From assembly GCA_009377495.1 (NCBI GenBank), contig WHTZ01000002.1:1-64000 (forward strand): 64,000 nt of DNA. The letters run 5' to 3'. This DNA comes from Luteitalea sp. (GTDB lineage Bacteria; Acidobacteriota; Vicinamibacteria; Vicinamibacterales; Vicinamibacteraceae). Below the pieces are notes generated by a model, which worked only from the letters and a program-made list of their open reading frames with translations, was not told where the DNA came from and did no database searches. The stretch's first letter is position 1, and every line of letters starts with the position of its first letter. This document shows, in pieces, positions 15,537 through 23,505 of this stretch. The position numbers and the translations under genes were made by a program.

Positions 15537-15692
15537 TCAAGTTTCTTGAAGTTCAGGATCGGCTGGCGAAGGCTGCGGAGCGGGCGCGTCGGGTGCCTTC
15601 GTCTCAGACGTCCCTGGGGGTTGCCTCCCGCAGCTCGCGAGCAGGCTCAAACCAGCCAGCAACGCGCCACATCGCGCAACGTGCGTCGGCAT
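15537..15692 (-). CDS. Small predicted lipoprotein
   Basis: A 51-residue frame from the ATG at 15692, preceded by the strong ribosome-binding site GGGAGGAAGG. It begins MPTHVARCGALLAGLSLLAS with a lipobox (LLASC) near residue 21, followed by a Pro/Thr/Ala-rich tail (PPGTSETKAPDAPAPQPSPA). The shape is that of a lipoprotein leader plus linker without a folded domain. Perhaps it is a truncated lipoprotein whose NTF2 domain is now the separate gene downstream. The good ribosome-binding site and lipobox argue that it is real. Confidence 0.6.
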   Translation of the reverse strand: MPTHVARCGALLAGLSLLASCGRQPPGTSETKAPDAPAPQPSPADPELQET

Positions 15693-16121
15693 CCCTTCCT
15701 CCCGTGTCTCGCATTCACCTATTAGCAACGCCGGGGGGCTATCAGAACGAACACGGCTGGAGGCTTGCGTCTGACAGCACAGGGGAGGCACATGACCTTG
15801 CACTGAAGACCGAGCGGGATTCGCAAGCGGGGTGTGGGATGCAGTTTCAGCGATTAGTCGGCGATTCAGACCTCCTGAACGTTGCAGAATGTGCGACCCT
15901 CGTGTGGCGCCTTGTTGGCCGGCACGCGCGCATCGAGTGTTCCATTAAGCGGCTCGCTCAGGGCGCCGAGCTGAACCCGCGTGCTCGGCTAGGCGTAGGC
16001 ATCCGCAAGATGCTGAGCGCGTGACCGCCGGAAGTCAACCTCTGAAACGACGGTCCGCCAACGTATATGCTACCGCCGACCAGTCAAAAGGATAGGGCTA
16101 CATCTGACTGGGAACTTCTGG

Positions 16122-16205
16122 ATGGTGCGTGCGGGCGAGGGCGGATACCTGATCGATGAGTTCGAGCAGTCAACTGTGGAACGCCACCGCGTCCTTCGCG
16201 TGTGA
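16122..16205 (+). pseudogene. N-terminal remnant of an Mrr-like restriction endonuclease
   Basis: The frame NFWMVRAGEGGYLIDEFEQS (ATG at 16122, stop TGA at 16203-16205) resembles the first residues of Mrr-type restriction-system proteins, which often begin with a W-x-V-R-A-G-x-G-G strand. After about 15 residues the similarity ends and the frame stops. No PD-(D/E)xK domain follows. Low-complexity chance similarity cannot be excluded, but the motif is specific. Confidence 0.4.
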
Positions 16206-16368
16206 CGCGGGTTATCGGAAACTCGTCATCCAGGTTCGCGGATCCAACACCGCCGCACAGGCGTACTACCGGCGTTTGGGGTTCCAGGACTGCGGCCGGT
16301 TAACACGCCAGGTGATGATCGACGGTGTTGAGGACGACGAAGTGCTGATGGAGTTCTTTGTACTCTGA
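16156..16368 (+). pseudogene. C-terminal half of a GNAT acetyltransferase
   Basis: From about 16195 the frame encodes ACDAGYRKLVIQVRGSNTAA, QAYYRRLGFQDCGRLTRQVM and IDGVEDDEVLMEFFVL. This is the GNAT motif B region (N-T-x-A-x-x-Y-Y-x-x-L-G-F) and the last strands, as in ribosomal-protein or aminoglycoside-type acetyltransferases. The acetyl-CoA P-loop (R/Q-x-x-G-x-G/A) that should precede it is missing. Upstream DNA instead encodes the Mrr-like N-terminus in another frame. A 70-residue product from the ATG at 16156 is possible but would not bind acetyl-CoA normally, so I read it as a remnant. Confidence 0.65.
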
Positions 16369-16713
16369 CCGGTCGCCGACAGCCCGCGGTTGGCACAGCC
16401 TGGCTGTGCTGGCGTCGCCGTGTCGGAGGCCGCACGGATTGACAGCACGCATAGATGCCCACAAACGCCGCACCGACGATCGAACGATGCTGCCAGCCTA
16501 TTGGCTTGCCTCGTGGATCCCGTTGTTATCGAGCACACCGGCTACCCAGTTCAGAGCCACCGTTCCGTCGAGGTCCTGATCGAGAAGTCCCAACAGGGGT
16601 ACGCCAACCGCAGCTCCTGCAAATGGGCGCTGGGCGTTGGTTCTCTTCGGACGCTCCGCCAACGGAAACTCCTCATCATCAGCGAGTTTCAGTCCGCGTG
16701 CCCTGGTCGGCTC
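16369..16713. other. Intergenic region, no gene supported
   Basis: About 345 bp between the GNAT remnant and the converging nitroreductase gene. None of the overlapping frames has a recognisable product; no hairpin terminator or repeat was identified. Confidence 0.3.
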
Positions 16714-18516
16714 TCAGCCGTCGAAGGGCGCCTCCCAAGGATATCCTGGGTCGGTTGTCAGGCGGGCATCATCGACCGGCATGCCGACCGTGAAGTGGTA
16801 CAGGCTCTGGAATGCGTGGCCGTGTAGCCCGAGCACATCGTGCACGGGATCATCGTAGAAACACCCAATCCCGGTTGCGCGCGCGCCGGCGGCTTCAGCT
16901 TCAAGATAGAGGGCCTGTCCCACCATGCCCGTCTCCCAGAACAAGTGGCGGTAGAACGACGGACCGAACGTCTGCAGGCTCGCGTCGAACTCGGCGAGCA
17001 TCCCGAGGCTGAAGAAACCGTCAGCCGCGATGTCCTGGTCGCAGCTGAGGCGAGCCGCGAGCGAGCGCGCATCGCCGCGTGCCAGGCATCGCAGCGGCAG
17101 TTCCTCGTCGGCGACTTCCCACAGAAACTCAGGGCGGCAGGCGGCTCGCAGCCGGTCGAGGACCTGCGGATCGCGCATCAACAGGTACAACCCCGGCGGC
17201 ACCTGATCGACGCGGTGGACGAAAATGGCGAGATGCACGCGCGGCGTCCACCAGACGCTGTTCCACGGTGTTCTCGCGCCGGGCAAGACACACGACAGCA
17301 TGTCGACGAGTGTCGCGCGGTCGATCGTCGAACGGCCGTCGAAGGCGAGCGCGCTCCGGCGCTGCAGCAGTAGCGCACGCGCATCGATCTGGCGGGTGCG
17401 CCGGGTACGTCGATCGCAATCGGTCACAGAGGCCGTAGGCACACTCGACCGCCCCGGATCTTCGGTAGCCCGTGCGACCTCGTCGATGAAGGACCACTCG
17501 ATGTGGTGGTCGCTGAGCCGATTCGCGTGGCCCGACCACCGGCCACATGCGATGCCGTCGACGAGTTGTTTCACGGTGTGCTGGGGGCAATCGGCCGACT
17601 CCGCGGCGGCGATCGCCATGATGCAGCCGGGCTCTTCGCGTTCGGCCTCCGTGAAATCCTTCTCGCGATCGATGCCGGTCACCGCCGCGATCGCGCGGCG
17701 TGACCACGCCGGCAGCAGGACTGCACGCCACCCGATGAGAGCGGCGGCGACCGACACGGCCGCTATCGCGTGCCCGAGGTCGTGCTGGCAGTAGCGGAAC
17801 GCCCGCTCGCCGTATTTCCACGCTTCGCGCCAATGGATCGATGTCAGCGCGACCAGCAGTCCGTCCTGTCGTCCGCCGAACGCCTCGCGCCACACGCCCT
17901 CGTCGAAGACGCAGCGCAATTCGATCGCGTGATGATCCGCCGCGTAGTGGTACACGGCCGGCTGATCGAGGAGGCCCGGCAGCGCTCCGCAGATCACGTA
18001 CGCCTCGGTTGGATGAAGGTTTCCGCTGGACGGGTTCACCCGGAGGGACCACCGCGAGGAGCCGAAGCGCTTCCATGCCGAGAGCCCCAGCGCATGCCTG
18101 AGCATGTCGCCGAGCGCCGGGGCGCTCAACGGTGCAGCCGCCAGCTCGCGCTCGCATGCCTGATCGAACGTCGTGCGACCGCGTACGTACCCGTCCGCTG
18201 CGACACTGGGCGCCGGGTACAGCGGGAAGACCGGCGTATCGGCAAACTCACGAAAGGGCCGCGGCTGCGACGCCCAGTCGAGGTATCCGAGCGATTGAGC
18301 GAACGCGTGGAAATGATGTTTCGTCCCGTCGTGATAGCGGTACACCGTCGCGAGCGACGCCTGACGCGACTCGCGCTCGTGGAGTGGTGTGGGGCGCGAC
18401 ACGTGGATCTCATCATACCGTTCGGACAGGCGTCTCGTGGCCGTGACGCGCCGCGCGAAATCGGCAGGGACTGAGCGGGCCGATCGTCGGCTGTCGGCGG
18501 CGCTGGCTCCGAACAC
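16714..18516 (-). CDS. SagB/ThcOx-type nitroreductase, two tandem domains
   Basis: Up to 600 residues. The N-terminal module opens with VYRYHDGTKHHFHAFAQSLG and contains the FMN-binding signature RVNPSSGNLHPTEAYVI, then YCQHDLGHAIAAVSVAAALI. The second module runs from about residue 385 (RRSALAFDGRSTIDRATLVD) and includes HRVDQVPPGLYLL and FWETGMVGQALYLEAEAAGA. Two nitroreductase-like halves in one chain is a known arrangement. In azole RiPP clusters SagB oxidises azolines with FMN; here there is no cyclodehydratase or precursor gene beside it, so the substrate is open. The start is not settled: GTG at 18516 gives the longest form, but GTG at 18402 sits closer to the conserved region. Confidence 0.85.
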   Translation of the reverse strand: MFGASAADSRRSARSVPADFARRVTATRRLSERYDEIHVSRPTPLHERESRQASLATVYRYHDGTKHHFHAFAQSLGYLDWASQPRPFREFADTPVFPLYPAPSVAADGYVRGRTTFDQACERELAAAPLSAPALGDMLRHALGLSAWKRFGSSRWSLRVNPSSGNLHPTEAYVICGALPGLLDQPAVYHYAADHHAIELRCVFDEGVWREAFGGRQDGLLVALTSIHWREAWKYGERAFRYCQHDLGHAIAAVSVAAALIGWRAVLLPAWSRRAIAAVTGIDREKDFTEAEREEPGCIMAIAAAESADCPQHTVKQLVDGIACGRWSGHANRLSDHHIEWSFIDEVARATEDPGRSSVPTASVTDCDRRTRRTRQIDARALLLQRRSALAFDGRSTIDRATLVDMLSCVLPGARTPWNSVWWTPRVHLAIFVHRVDQVPPGLYLLMRDPQVLDRLRAACRPEFLWEVADEELPLRCLARGDARSLAARLSCDQDIAADGFFSLGMLAEFDASLQTFGPSFYRHLFWETGMVGQALYLEAEAAGARATGIGCFYDDPVHDVLGLHGHAFQSLYHFTVGMPVDDARLTTDPGYPWEAPFDG

Positions 18517-18536
18517 GTTTTCGACGTAATCGACGC

Positions 18537-18812
18537 ATCCGAGTAGCGCTGGGCGCCAAGCGGGGAGATCTGCTGCGGTTGGCCATCCGCCAGGGCCTCT
18601 TGCCAGCCGTGCTCGGCAGCGCGGTAGGGCTTGTGGTGGCGGCAGGCCTTAGCCGTCTGATTTCACACTTGCTCTTCGGCGTCAGCGCTACGGATGCGCC
18701 CACCTTTGCGCTGGCGGCTGGCCTGTTCGTGCTCGTCGCGTTCGCGGCGAGTTACCCGCCGGCGCACCGCATCGCTGCGCAAGATCCGATGATAGCGCTG
18801 CACCACGAGTAG
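18537..18812 (+). pseudogene. C-terminal remnant of an ADOP-type permease
   Basis: The frame encodes IRVALGAKRGDLLRLAIRQG, LLPAVLGSAVGLVVAAGLSR, then LLFGVSATDAPTFALAAGLF and ending PPAHRIAAQDPMIALHHE. This is the last FtsX domain of an ADOP permease: coupling helix, two membrane spans and the typical 'R-A-x-x-x-D-P' end. Everything before the coupling helix (about 750 residues) is missing; the frame instead runs into the 5' end of the nitroreductase gene on the other strand. An ATG at 18579 allows a 77-residue peptide, but a working transporter is not expected. Confidence 0.75.
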
Positions 18813-18815
18813 GTA

Positions 18816-18905
18816 GGTCCTTGGTTCTTGATGCGGCGCGGCTAACGTCGCGCCCTACTTAACGCGCGTGCACACCAAGAGCCAAAACACTAAGAACCAA
18901 GAACC
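18816..18905. repeat. Word-type inverted repeat with nested R1 palindrome
   Basis: CTTGGTTCTT (18820-18829) and AAGAACCAAG (18892-18901) are exact inverted copies. Between them lies an R1-type element, GGCGCG (18835-18840), CGCGCC (18849-18854), then CTAC. The right arm contains the stop and last codons of carB (V-L-G-S). It may act as a terminator between the converging permease remnant and carB. Confidence 0.6.
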
Positions 18906-21900
18906 TTGACGGCTTCGTGGTATTCCTGCAGGCTCCGTACGTCGAGACCGTGATCGCGGAGCGCGCGAATCGCCGCAATCGTCGCCGCGCCACCCGTGAG
19001 TGTGGTGATGCACGGCACGCCGTGCATCATGGCAACCCGCCGCACCGTGCGATCGTCGAAGAACGACTCGCGGCCGAGCGGCGTGTTGATGACGAGGTGA
19101 ATCTCTTTGTTCAAGATGCGGTCGCCGACGTGCGGGCGCCCTTCGTTGATCTTGTACACCACGTCGGCAGGCAGGCCGTGCGCGCGTAGATGCGCCGCGG
19201 TCCCGCGCGTGGCCGTAATCTTGAAGCCAAGCTCGTGCAGGTCACGCGCGAGCGGCACCACGTTCCGCTTGTCGTTGTCGTTGACGCTCATGAACGCCGT
19301 CCCGGAGAGCGGGAGTCGCTGGCCGGCGCCAATCTGCGCCTTCGCGTATGCGACGCCAAAGCTCGTGCCGCCACCCATCACCTCGCCCGTTGACTTCATC
19401 TCCGGCCCGAGCAGCGTGTCGACACCGGGGAAGCGCACGAAGGGAAAGACGGGCGATTTGACGAAGACGCCCGTGCCCTCGAGATCGCCGACCAGGCCCA
19501 GCTCAAGGAGCGTGCGCCCACCCATCACCCGCGCGGCCACCTTCGCAAGCGGAACGCCCGTGGCCTTCGACAGATAGGGGACCGTCCGCGACGCGCGCGG
19601 GTTGACCTCGAGCACGTACACCGTGTCGTCCTTGAGCGCGAACTGTGCGTTCATCAACCCCACGACGCCGAGCGCACGTGCAATGCGGCGTGTGTAGTCA
19701 CGTATCGTGGCAAGGTGCCGCTCCGGCACGAGGTACGGCGGCACGACGCAGGAGCTATCACCCGAGTGGATGCCCGCCTCCTCGATGTGCTCCATGATGC
19801 CGCCGATGACCAGGTTGCCTGCCGCATCAGCGACCGCGTCGACGTCCAGCTCGAAGGCATCCTCCAGAAACTTGTCGATGAGGACGGGGCGCTCCGGTGA
19901 CACGTCCACGGCGCTCGCCATGTACTGGTCGAGGCTCCCCGGGTCGTAGACGATCGCCATCGCGCGTCCGCCGAGCACGTAGGAGGGCCGCACGACCAGC
20001 GGGAACCCGATACGGCGCGCCACCTCGCGTGCCGCGTCGCGCGACGCGGCCATGCCGTTGGCCGGCTGCGGCACGGCCAGGTCCCAGAGCAGCTTGGCGA
20101 ACCGCTCACGATCCTCGGCCAGGTCGATGGAATCGGGTGACGTCCCGATGATCTTCACGCCCGCTGCCTGCAGCGATAGCGCAAGCTTCAGCGGCGTCTG
20201 GCCACCAAACTGCACGACACACGAGACGTCACCGCCCGCGCCCCGTTCGCGGTTGATGATCGCAAGCACGTCCTCGAAGGTGAGCGGCTCGAAGTAGAGT
20301 CGATCGACCGTGTCGTAGTCGGTCGAGACGGTCTCCGGATTGCAATTGACCATCACCGTCTCGTAGCCTTCCTCGCGCAGCGCAAAGGCGGCGTGGCAAC
20401 AGCAGTAGTCGAACTCGATCCCTTGGCCGATCCGGTTCGGCCCACTGCCGAGGATGACGACCTTCGGGCGACTCGTGGGATCCGCCTCGCACTCGTCCTC
20501 GTACGTGCTGTAGAGATACGGCGTAAAGGATTCGAACTCAGCCGCGCACGTGTCGATGCGCTTGTAGCTGGTCGTGAGGGCGAGCTCCTCACGTCGGGCG
20601 CGCACGGCATCCTCACTCGTCGCGCAGACAATGGCAATGTCCTGATCCGAGAAGCCGGACCGCTTGAGCGTGCGCAGCAAATCTGGCGACATCTCGCGCA
20701 AACCGAGATCGCCAGCCATGCGCGCGAGCTCGCCAATCGCCTTGAATTGGCTGAGAAACCACGGGTCGATGTGCGTCAGCTCATGCAGCTGATCGATCGA
20801 CCACCCGAGCTCGAGCGCCCGGAAGATCGCCCAGATGCGCCGGTCGGTCGGCACGACGAGCTGCCGATGGAGCGCGGCGAGGCCCGCTTCATCCTCCTCG
20901 AATGGTTGGCCAAAGAGCGAGGTGCCACTCCGCCCCAATTCCAGCGACCGCACGCCCTTGAGGAACGCCTCCTTGAACGTACGGCCAATGGCCATCACCT
21001 CCCCTACCGACTTCATCTGTGTCGTCAGCGTGGGATCCGCCTCCGGGAACTTCTCGAACGCCCAGCGCGGAATCTTTACGACGATGTAGTCAATGGTGGG
21101 CTCGAATGACGCCGGCGTCACCCGGGTGATGTCGTTGGGAATTTCGTCGAGTCGATACCCGAGCGCGAGCTTGGCCGCGATCTTCGCAATGGGGAAACCG
21201 GTGGCTTTCGAGGCGAGAGCCGAGGATCGCGACACGCGCGGGTTCATCTCAATCACCACCATCCGTCCGTTGTCCGGGTTGATGGCAAACTGGATATTGG
21301 AACCGCCCGTTTCGACGCCAACCCTGCGGATGACACGACGCGCCGCGTCACGCATCCGTTGATACTCCTTATCGGTGAGGGTCAGCGCCGGTGCCACCGT
21401 GATGCTATCGCCCGTGTGGACACCCATGGCATCGACGTTCTCGATCGAGCAGACGACCACGAAGTTGTCCGCGCGGTCGCGCATCACCTCGAGCTCGAAT
21501 TCCTTCCAGCCGATCACCGACTCTTCGACAAGGATCTCGTGGACGGGGCTGAGATTGATGCCACGCTCGGCAATCTCGCGGAACTCCTCGAGGTTGTACG
21601 CGATGCCACCGCCGATACCTCCGAGCGTGAAGGAGGGCCGGAGGATCGCCGGAAACCCCATCTCTCTCGCCGCCTCCAGCGCGGCGTCCATCGAGCTGAC
21701 GAGGCTCGAGCGTGGCACGTCGATGCCGATCTCGCGCATCGCGTCGCGAAACCGTAGGCGATCCTCGGCCACCTGAATCGCCTCGACGGACGCGCCGATG
21801 AGCGTGACGCCGTACCGCTCGAGTGTGCCTTGCTCAGCAAGCGCCACCGCGAGGTTGAGTGCCGTCTGACCGCCCACGGTCGGAAGCAGCGCGTCCGGCC

Positions 21901-22141
21901 GCTCGCGCTCAATGATGGCCGCCAGAATCTCCGGCGTCAGCGGCTCGACGTATGTCCGGTCCGCCAGCTCCGGATCCGTCATGATGGTGGCCGGGTTGCT
22001 GTTGACGAGGACGATCTCGAGCCCCTCCGCTCTGAGCGCTTTGCACGCCTGCGCGCCAGAGTAGTCGAACTCGCACGCCTGGCCGATGACGATCGGCCCG
22101 GAGCCAATCACGAGAACGCGGTGGAGATCGCTTCGCTTCAT
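18890..22141 (-). CDS. carB: Carbamoyl-phosphate synthase large subunit
   Basis: A 1083-residue protein with the full CarB layout. The first ATP-grasp half (residues 1-400, [20 protein letters not shown], then [11 protein letters not shown]-type nucleotide site) makes carboxyphosphate. An oligomerisation domain (about 400-550) follows. The second ATP-grasp half (about 550-930, [20 protein letters not shown]) phosphorylates carbamate. The C-terminal MGS-like allosteric domain (about 940-1080, [18 protein letters not shown]) binds regulators such as UMP or ornithine in other bacteria. With CarA it makes carbamoyl phosphate for pyrimidines and arginine. It follows carA on the same strand after 97 bp. 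The last codons lie in an inverted repeat. Length is normal for the family. Confidence 0.98.
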   Translation of the reverse strand: MKRSDLHRVLVIGSGPIVIGQACEFDYSGAQACKALRAEGLEIVLVNSNPATIMTDPELADRTYVEPLTPEILAAIIERERPDALLPTVGGQTALNLAVALAEQGTLERYGVTLIGASVEAIQVAEDRLRFRDAMREIGIDVPRSSLVSSMDAALEAAREMGFPAILRPSFTLGGIGGGIAYNLEEFREIAERGINLSPVHEILVEESVIGWKEFELEVMRDRADNFVVVCSIENVDAMGVHTGDSITVAPALTLTDKEYQRMRDAARRVIRRVGVETGGSNIQFAINPDNGRMVVIEMNPRVSRSSALASKATGFPIAKIAAKLALGYRLDEIPNDITRVTPASFEPTIDYIVVKIPRWAFEKFPEADPTLTTQMKSVGEVMAIGRTFKEAFLKGVRSLELGRSGTSLFGQPFEEDEAGLAALHRQLVVPTDRRIWAIFRALELGWSIDQLHELTHIDPWFLSQFKAIGELARMAGDLGLREMSPDLLRTLKRSGFSDQDIAIVCATSEDAVRARREELALTTSYKRIDTCAAEFESFTPYLYSTYEDECEADPTSRPKVVILGSGPNRIGQGIEFDYCCCHAAFALREEGYETVMVNCNPETVSTDYDTVDRLYFEPLTFEDVLAIINRERGAGGDVSCVVQFGGQTPLKLALSLQAAGVKIIGTSPDSIDLAEDRERFAKLLWDLAVPQPANGMAASRDAAREVARRIGFPLVVRPSYVLGGRAMAIVYDPGSLDQYMASAVDVSPERPVLIDKFLEDAFELDVDAVADAAGNLVIGGIMEHIEEAGIHSGDSSCVVPPYLVPERHLATIRDYTRRIARALGVVGLMNAQFALKDDTVYVLEVNPRASRTVPYLSKATGVPLAKVAARVMGGRTLLELGLVGDLEGTGVFVKSPVFPFVRFPGVDTLLGPEMKSTGEVMGGGTSFGVAYAKAQIGAGQRLPLSGTAFMSVNDNDKRNVVPLARDLHELGFKITATRGTAAHLRAHGLPADVVYKINEGRPHVGDRILNKEIHLVINTPLGRESFFDDRTVRRVAMMHGVPCITTLTGGAATIAAIRALRDHGLDVRSLQEYHEAVKVLGS

Positions 22142-22238
22142 CGATGGGGGTCAACGAATCAGTGTAGCCGGTTCAGCACCCCGGCACCCCAACACCCACC
22201 ACCTCCGCACGCTGCACAGTCTCGTGCATCGCCTGAGA

Positions 22239-23381
22239 CTATCGCCGCTGCTCCATGGCGTCGAGAAACTCGCGGAATAGGTAATCCGCGTCGTGCGGGC
22301 CTGGTGAGGCCTCCGGGTGGTACTGAACACAAAAGGTCGGCGTCGTGCGATGCCGCAGGCCCTCGATGGTCCCGTCATACAGATTCACGTGCGTCACCTC
22401 GACCTCGTCTGGCACCGTCTCGGGATCGACGGCGAAGCCATGATTCTGCGAGGTAATTTCTACTTGCTGGGTTGCCAGATGCTTGACTGGATGATTCGCG
22501 CCGCGATGACCAAATTTGAGCTTGAAGGTCCGGGCGCCAAGGGCGAGCGCGAGCACCTGGTGGCCGAGACAGATGCCAAAGATCGGCACGTTCGCCTGCG
22601 TGAGCTCCCGAGCATGCGCAATGGCATAGTCGAGCATGGCCGGATCCCCTGGACCGTTACTGAAAAAGATGCCATCCGGAGTCATGGCGAGCAGCTCACC
22701 CGGAGGTGCGGTGGCGGGAAAGACGCGCACGTCACAGCCGTGGACGTCGAAGCGACGCAGGATGTTGTATTTCATGCCGTAGTCGTATGCGGCGACGCGC
22801 AGCCGGTGTCGGGCGCGGCGCGCCGGCCTGTGGATGAACTCGCCGGCATCGGTTAGCGTCTGATCTGCGCCCGGCTCGTAGTCGAACGGCGCGGCGCACG
22901 TCACATCGCGCACCAAGTCCTGCCCTTCCATGCGGGGAATCGCGCGCGCCTTGTCCACGAGATCGTCGGGTGCGAGGTCACGGCCCGTCGCCAGTACGCC
23001 GCGCATGGCGCCAACGGTGCGCAGTGTTCGCGTCAGCGCACGCGTGTCAACGTCGGCCATCGCAACCAGGTTGTTGGCGACGAGGTACTCGCGCAGCGTG
23101 CTGTCGGCGCGCCAGTTACTGGCCATGGCTGACGCTTCGCGCACGACGAACCCGGCCACCTGCGGCCGCCGCGACTCGACGTCTTCGCTCGTCACGCCGT
23201 AGTTGCCAATGAGCGGTGCCGTCATCGTCACAATCTGGCCAGCGTACGAAGGGTCCGTGAGCACCTCTTGGTAGCCGGTCAGGCTCGTGTTGAAGACAAC
23301 CTCGCCGCTCGTCTCCCCCGCAGCGCCGACGGAGATACCTTCGAAGATCTGGCCGTTTTCCAGCGCGAGAATAGCGTTCAT
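22239..23381 (-). CDS. carA: Carbamoyl-phosphate synthase small subunit (glutaminase)
   Basis: A 380-residue protein. The N-terminal CarA domain ([40 protein letters not shown]) contacts CarB. The C-terminal class I glutamine amidotransferase domain (from about 185, [20 protein letters not shown]) has the nucleophile elbow [15 protein letters not shown] with the catalytic Cys, and the [18 protein letters not shown] segment with the catalytic His and Glu. It releases ammonia from glutamine and tunnels it to CarB. It is first in the carA-carB unit. The start ATG at 23381 is preceded by CTCGTCACC-like sequence without a strong ribosome-binding site. Confidence 0.98.
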   Translation of the reverse strand: MNAILALENGQIFEGISVGAAGETSGEVVFNTSLTGYQEVLTDPSYAGQIVTMTAPLIGNYGVTSEDVESRRPQVAGFVVREASAMASNWRADSTLREYLVANNLVAMADVDTRALTRTLRTVGAMRGVLATGRDLAPDDLVDKARAIPRMEGQDLVRDVTCAAPFDYEPGADQTLTDAGEFIHRPARRARHRLRVAAYDYGMKYNILRRFDVHGCDVRVFPATAPPGELLAMTPDGIFFSNGPGDPAMLDYAIAHARELTQANVPIFGICLGHQVLALALGARTFKLKFGHRGANHPVKHLATQQVEITSQNHGFAVDPETVPDEVEVTHVNLYDGTIEGLRHRTTPTFCVQYHPEASPGPHDADYLFREFLDAMEQRR

Positions 23382-23421
23382 GGTGACGAGACACGAACAC
23401 CGAGGCGCATTCGTATCGCAT

Positions 23422-23460
23422 GGCGCCCCTAAAGGGGCGCCCTACAAAGGGGCGCCCTAC
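23422..23460. repeat. R1 palindromic element, one and a half copies
   Basis: GGCGCCCCT (23422-23430) and AGGGGCGCC (23433-23441) form a 9-bp palindrome with a 2-nt centre, followed by CTAC. A second right half, AAAGGGGCGCC then CTAC, follows directly (23446-23460). It sits between the pseudokinase 3' end and the carA 5' end, on the same strand as both. Confidence 0.75.
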
Positions 23461-23505
23461 CTAAGGAGCCACAGCTTCGTACACATTCTTGCCGGGCAAG
23501 CACGG

